Shown: positions 6,838-9,005 of the stretch, piece by piece
Layout of the letters: each line of letters starts with the position of its first letter
How positions within the stretch are numbered: the stretch's first letter is position 1
DNA from: an uncultured Porphyromonadaceae bacterium
GTDB taxonomy: Bacteria > Bacteroidota > Bacteroidia > Bacteroidales > Muribaculaceae
Direction of reading: 5' to 3'
NCBI GenBank assembly: GCA_947166165.1
Contig: CAMVDK010000130.1
Location: 1 to 9,005, forward strand
Length of the DNA stretch: 9,005 nucleotides
Program-made: the position numbers and the translations under genes
The notes under the pieces: generated by a model
Seen by the model: only the letters and a program-made list of their open reading frames with translations
Databases searched by the model: none
Told to the model about the DNA's origin: nothing

Positions 6838-7029
6838 ATGATTATTGTCCCCATTAAGGAAGGCGAGAACATTGAACGCGCCCTGAAGAAATTCAAACGT
6901 AAAACCGAGAAGACCGGTGTCATCAAGGAACTCCGCACCCGTCAGGCATTCCAGAAGCCGTCGGTGATCAACCGCCGCAAGATGATGAAGGCCGAGTATG
7001 TGCAGCAGCTCCGCGCCCGCGAGGAGTGA
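6838..7029 (+). CDS. rpsU: 30S ribosomal protein bS21
   Basis: Small basic ribosomal protein of 63 residues, the usual length. It shows the family pattern MIIVPIKEGENIERALKKFKRK, then GVIKELRTRQAFQKPS and a basic helix (NRRKMMKAEYVQQLRAREE). It sits on the 30S platform near the 16S 3' end. In Bacteroidota, bS21 with bS18 and bS6 is known to sequester the anti-Shine-Dalgarno, which explains why SDs are rare in these genomes. The ATG overlaps the TGA of an open leader frame (ATGA at 6838-6841). No SD precedes the start; instead a strong SD sits about 170 nt upstream in the leader. It has its own promoter and terminator, so it is probably transcribed alone. Identity is very secure. Confidence 0.97.
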   Translation: MIIVPIKEGENIERALKKFKRKTEKTGVIKELRTRQAFQKPSVINRRKMMKAEYVQQLRAREE

Positions 7030-7052
7030 TACCGCTCAAATAAACGCCATCG

Positions 7053-7095
7053 AAGGCAGAAATGCATCGCCAAGAGCGACATTTCTGCCTTTTTT
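7053..7095 (+). terminator. Strong terminator after rpsU
   Basis: Twelve-bp perfect stem, AAGGCAGAAATG (7053-7064) against CATTTCTGCCTT (7080-7091), with an inner helix TCGC/GCGA (7067-7070 with 7076-7079), followed by a T6 run (7090-7095). It uncouples rpsU from xerC-hpf. Confidence 0.92.
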
Positions 7096-7115
7096 GCGCG
7101 TTTTTCGCTCGAAAA

Positions 7116-7147
7116 TTTGGATTTCACAAGAATAATGCCTAATTTCG
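7116..7147 (+). promoter_or_regulatory. Candidate promoter of xerC-hpf
   Basis: TTTG (7116-7119), 20 bp, then TAATTTCG (7140-7147), one base from TA-N2-TTTG and with a spacer one longer than optimal. It lies between the rpsU terminator and the xerC ATG, giving a short leader of about 30 nt. Confidence 0.55.
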
Positions 7148-7184
7148 TGGCGGACGAATCATCAACGCCGCCCACCAGCACCGC

Positions 7185-8090
7185 ATGAGCACGAACACGG
7201 TAGACCGTTTTCTGAACCATCTGCGCCACGAGCTCAACTACTCGCCGCACACCGTCGAGGCCTATGGCCGCGACCTGCGACAGTTTGTCGGTTTCCTGTC
7301 AGGCCACTCTGGCAGGGCCGTGGAGCTGGCCAGCGTGGACGTGGCCGATGTGCGCGCATGGCTGGCCAGCCTGGGCGAAGCAGGCGACTCGCCGCGCACA
7401 CTGCGGCGAAAGGTGCAGTCAGTCAGGGCACTATACCGCTTCATGATGTGCCGCGGCGAGGTGGCCGACAGTCCCGCCGCCGACCTTGAGCTGGCCCGCC
7501 TGCCCAAGCGTCTGCCCACATTCGTGCGCGAAGGCGAGATGGACACCCTGCTCGACGACGGACTCGATGCTGGCTCGGCCGACGAGGTGCGCAACCGGCT
7601 GATGGTGATGATGCTCTACGAGACCGGCATGCGCCGCGCCGAACTCATCACCCTGCGCGACGCCATGGTCGACACCAGCAAAGGCGAGTTGCGCGTGCGC
7701 GGCAAACGCGACAAGGACCGCGTCATCCCCTTTGGCACAGAACTTGCGGCATGGATTGAACGCTACCGCCAGCTGCGCGACCGAGCCGGACAGCGCGGCG
7801 ACACCTTCTTCACCCGGCGCGACGGGCAGCCGCTCTACCCGAGCCTCGTCTACCGCGTGGTGCACGGTGCCCTCACCCAAGCCGGAGTGGCCGGCAAAGC
7901 GAGTCCGCACGTGCTGCGCCACAGCTTCGCCACCGCCATGCTCACCGGAGGAGCACGGCTCGACAGCGTCAAGCAGCTGCTCGGCCACGAGTCGGTGGCC
8001 ACCACACAAGTCTACACTCACGTCACTATCAGTGACTTAAAGAACAATTATAAACACGCCCATCCCCGGGCCTTAAAAAAAGGAGGATAA
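7185..8090 (+). CDS. xerC: Tyrosine recombinase XerC/XerD type
   Basis: Site-specific recombinase of 301 residues, the usual Xer length, which resolves chromosome dimers at dif during division. The N-terminal SAM-like DNA-binding domain covers about 1-90 (FLNHLRHELNYSPHTVEAYGRDL) and the catalytic domain about 108-301. All six active-site residues are visible: R150 in YETGMRRAEL, K174 in VRGKRDKDR, H242 and R245 in HVLRHSFAT, H268 in LLGHES, and nucleophile Y277 in TTQVYTHV. Its place between rpsU and hpf is the conserved Bacteroidales chromosomal setting, so this is a housekeeping Xer protein and not a mobile-element integrase. The symbol follows custom for this locus; XerC and XerD cannot be told apart from sequence alone here. 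There is no SD before the ATG. The last codons (KKGG) double as the SD of hpf, and the stop ends one base before the hpf ATG, giving tight coupling. Confidence 0.94.
   Translation: MSTNTVDRFLNHLRHELNYSPHTVEAYGRDLRQFVGFLSGHSGRAVELASVDVADVRAWLASLGEAGDSPRTLRRKVQSVRALYRFMMCRGEVADSPAADLELARLPKRLPTFVREGEMDTLLDDGLDAGSADEVRNRLMVMMLYETGMRRAELITLRDAMVDTSKGELRVRGKRDKDRVIPFGTELAAWIERYRQLRDRAGQRGDTFFTRRDGQPLYPSLVYRVVHGALTQAGVAGKASPHVLRHSFATAMLTGGARLDSVKQLLGHESVATTQVYTHVTISDLKNNYKHAHPRALKKGG
8079..8086 (+). promoter_or_regulatory. Strong Shine-Dalgarno of hpf
   Basis: AAAGGAGG ends five bases before the hpf ATG (8092), an ideal spacing, and sits inside the last codons of xerC. It is the only strong SD in front of a start codon in this window. 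None is seen before ugd, the dockerin-tailed gene, the OmpA-family gene, the acyltransferase, rpsU or xerC. Confidence 0.9.
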
Positions 8091-8091
8091 T

Positions 8092-8382
8092 ATGGAAACG
8101 AAAATCAAAGCCATCCACTTCGATGCAACCGAGAAACTGGAGCAGTTCATCAACAAGAAGGTAGAGAAGCTCGTCAAGCACCACGAAGAAATCTCCAACG
8201 TAGAGGTGAACCTGAAAGTTGTGAAACCCGAGACGGCTATGAACAAAGAGGCATCGGTCAAGCTGTTCGTCCCTCAGCGCGACGACCTGTTCGCCTCGAA
8301 GACTGCCGACACCTTTGAGGAAGCCGTCGACCTGTGTGTGGACGCGCTCAAACGCCAGTTGGAGAAAGGCAAGGACCGCTGA
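8092..8382 (+). CDS. hpf: Short-form ribosome hibernation promoting factor (HPF/RaiA family)
   Basis: Cytoplasmic ribosome-binding protein of 96 residues, the length of the short HPF/YfiA forms, without the C-terminal dimerisation domain of long HPF. The sigma-54 modulation/S30EA fold is recognisable: beta strand KIKAIHFDAT, helix EKLEQFINKKVEKLVKHHEEI, strands VEVNLKVVK and EASVKLFVPQRDDLFASK, then helix DTFEEAVDLCVDALKRQLEKGKDR. Such proteins occupy the mRNA/tRNA channel of the 30S subunit in starvation or stationary phase and silence ribosomes. It starts one base after the xerC stop and must be co-transcribed with it. The strong SD makes its translation independent of, or enhanced beyond, simple coupling, which is unusual for this phylum. 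A strong terminator follows 77 bp downstream. Confidence 0.94.
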   Translation: METKIKAIHFDATEKLEQFINKKVEKLVKHHEEISNVEVNLKVVKPETAMNKEASVKLFVPQRDDLFASKTADTFEEAVDLCVDALKRQLEKGKDR

Positions 8383-8459
8383 CCGGCGGCGCTCCCCCAC
8401 CACGACATAACGAATCCGCGCCCAATCGGCCCCGAGCGGCCCGGCGGCGCGCGACCCAC

Positions 8460-8489
8460 ATCGGCTGGCAGATTTGCCAGCCGATTTTT
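8460..8489 (+). terminator. Terminator of the xerC-hpf unit
   Basis: Perfect 11-bp stem, ATCGGCTGGCA (8460-8470) against TGCCAGCCGAT (8475-8485), with loop GATT and a T5 run at 8485-8489. The 77 bp between hpf and this stem are C-rich and contain two copies of CCGGCGGCGC (8383-8392 and 8441-8450). Confidence 0.93.
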
Positions 8490-8647
8490 CGCAGCCCGCC
8501 AGATTGGGACAATGGGGTCGGAGGTTTTTGTCCCGCTTTGTGGGGAGGCTGCCGGAGTGGGTGGCGGAATGGCTTGATGGGAGGAGTGGAATGGTGGTGC
8601 GATTGCATATATAATAAGGTGTAAAAGGCTTAAAAATTGGGTTCGGC
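8490..8647 (+). other. Gene-free, G-rich stretch between hpf terminator and tRNA operon
   Basis: No convincing ORF on either strand. The + strand from about 8505 to 8605 is G-rich and C-poor (many GG and GGG runs), in sharp contrast to the C-rich sequence before 8460. A 7-bp hairpin GGGACAA/TTGTCCC (8506-8512 with 8528-8534) is enclosed by GCAGCC/GGCTGC (8491-8496 with 8547-8552). From about 8605 the sequence turns AT-rich towards the tRNA promoter. It may be a spacer or an unrecognised small RNA; no promoter matching the consensus was found for it. Confidence 0.4.
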
Positions 8648-8718
8648 AAAAAAAATGCGATTTTTTTGAAAAAAAAGGTCGAAAAAATTTGCCAGTTCGG
8701 AAAAAGGCAGTACCTTTG
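8648..8718 (+). promoter_or_regulatory. tRNA operon promoter with upstream A-tracts
   Basis: TTTG (8688-8691), exactly 19 bp, then TACCTTTG (8711-8718), a full match to the Bacteroidota TTTG-N19-TA-N2-TTTG consensus. Directly upstream lie A8 (8648-8655), T7 (8661-8667), A8 (8669-8676) and A6 (8682-8687), whose spacing is roughly in helical phase. This suggests intrinsic bending or an UP-like element, as expected for a stable-RNA operon. The start should fall near 8723-8726. The short leader contains a hairpin with one bulged A, ACCAACCC/GGGTGGT (8734-8741 with 8748-8754), just before the first tRNA. Confidence 0.92.
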
Positions 8719-8769
8719 CACTCGCTAATGAGAACCAACCCCTGCTCGGGTGGTCGACTTGGTGAGAAT

Positions 8770-8843
8770 GCCTCTTTAGCTCAGTTGGCCAGAGCACGTG
8801 ATTTGTAATCTCGGGGTCGTTGGTTCGAATCCGACAAGAGGCT
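8770..8843 (+). tRNA. tRNA-Thr (anticodon TGT)
   Basis: Full cloverleaf of 74 nt: acceptor GCCTCTT (8770-8776) pairs with AAGAGGC (8836-8842), discriminator T8843, D-arm GCTC/GAGC, T-arm GTTGG-TTCGAAT-CCGAC. The anticodon loop TTTGTAA puts TGT at 8804-8806, which reads threonine ACA and probably other ACN codons. The anticodon stem CGTGA/TCTCG has a U-U mismatch in its middle. CCA is not encoded and must be added enzymatically. Confidence 0.96.
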
Positions 8844-8856
8844 CTAAAGAACGAAC

Positions 8857-8936
8857 GGGAAGATCGCATAGTGGCAATTGCGGCGGACTGTAAATCCGCT
8901 CCTTCGGGTTCGGTGGTTCGAGTCCACCTCTTCCCA
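8857..8936 (+). tRNA. tRNA-Tyr (anticodon GTA)
   Basis: Acceptor GGGAAGA (8857-8863) pairs with TCTTCCC (8929-8935), discriminator A8936. Anticodon stem GCGGA/TCCGC holds loop CTGTAAA with GTA at 8890-8892. An enlarged variable arm (about 8900-8911) follows, as expected for class II tRNA-Tyr, then T-arm GGTGG-TTCGAGT-CCACC. It lies 13 nt after tRNA-Thr in the same operon. CCA is not encoded. Confidence 0.96.
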
Positions 8937-8951
8937 CTAAAGAAAAATGCT

Positions 8952-9005
8952 GCGGAAGTAGCTCAGTCGATAGAGCATCAGCCTTCCAAGCTGAGGGCCG
9001 CGGGT
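8952..9005 (+). tRNA. tRNA-Gly (anticodon TCC), cut by window end
   Basis: Acceptor 5' strand GCGGAAG (8952-8958), D-arm GCTC/GAGC, anticodon stem TCAGC/GCTGA with loop CTTCCAA and TCC at 8985-8987. The window ends in the T-arm. It lies 15 nt after tRNA-Tyr. In Bacteroidales this cluster usually runs on to another tRNA-Thr and tuf, which cannot be seen here. Confidence 0.93.

Noticed and set aside
7185..8090. Tyrosine recombinase next to a tRNA cluster as a sign of an integrated element
   Set aside because: It sits in the conserved rpsU-xerC-hpf housekeeping order, no direct repeat of a tRNA 3' end was seen, and no phage or conjugative genes are present.
8073..8092. Programmed -1 frameshift at the A7 run near the end of xerC
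   Set aside because: The A7 followed by GGAGG is fully explained as the hpf SD. A -1 shift would add only a short out-of-frame tail ending near 8163, with no sign of coding constraint.
8383..8450. Two copies of CCGGCGGCGC flanking a short stretch, as target-site duplication or attachment sites
   Set aside because: Low-complexity GC-rich 10-mer in GC-rich DNA, no transposase or integrase element between the copies, so chance is likely.

Overview
The window reads as chromosomal DNA of a GC-rich member of the Bacteroidales, most likely Prevotellaceae or Muribaculaceae. Four things point there. The clearest promoters have the Bacteroidota form TTTG-N19-TA-N2-TTTG. Most start codons have no Shine-Dalgarno (SD) sequence. 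The block rpsU - xerC - hpf - tRNA-Thr/Tyr/Gly is an order I know from Bacteroidales chromosomes, normally continuing into tuf. One secreted protein ends in a dockerin-like tail of the GDVNGDGxxDIDDLN type common in these families. The family-level placement is an inference. All genes lie on the + strand.

Left part (1-6518), cell surface: the window opens inside a Wzc-like polysaccharide co-polymerase/tyrosine autokinase with a striking Tyr-Gly tail. Next comes a UDP-glucose 6-dehydrogenase (ugd). The two fit the end of an exopolysaccharide or capsule locus: one controls chain export, the other supplies UDP-glucuronate. They are followed by a small secreted dockerin-tailed protein, an OmpA-family outer-membrane protein closed by a good intrinsic terminator, and a membrane acyltransferase of the acyltransferase-3 family. 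The last has a different third-base preference and could decorate a surface glycan.

Right part (6519-9005), translation and housekeeping: a well-formed promoter drives a leader of about 185 nt and then rpsU (bS21), which ends in a strong terminator. xerC (tyrosine recombinase) and hpf (short ribosome hibernation factor) follow as a tight pair with their own candidate promoter and a strong terminator. After a gene-free stretch of about 380 bp comes a near-perfect promoter with A-tracts upstream, feeding a tRNA operon: Thr-TGT, Tyr-GTA and Gly-TCC (cut by the window end).

The observation most worth pursuing is translational. Among the seven visible start codons only hpf has a strong SD. The rpsU leader also carries a 10-nt extended SD (6660-6669) with no usable start behind it. 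In Bacteroidota, bS21, the product of rpsU, helps bury the anti-SD of the 16S rRNA. Two strong SDs next to rpsU and hpf therefore suggest a circuit in which ribosomes lacking bS21 are sensed and shunted to bS21 autoregulation and hibernation. This is a hypothesis. I see no CRISPR array, insertion sequence, phage gene or recognisable defence system.
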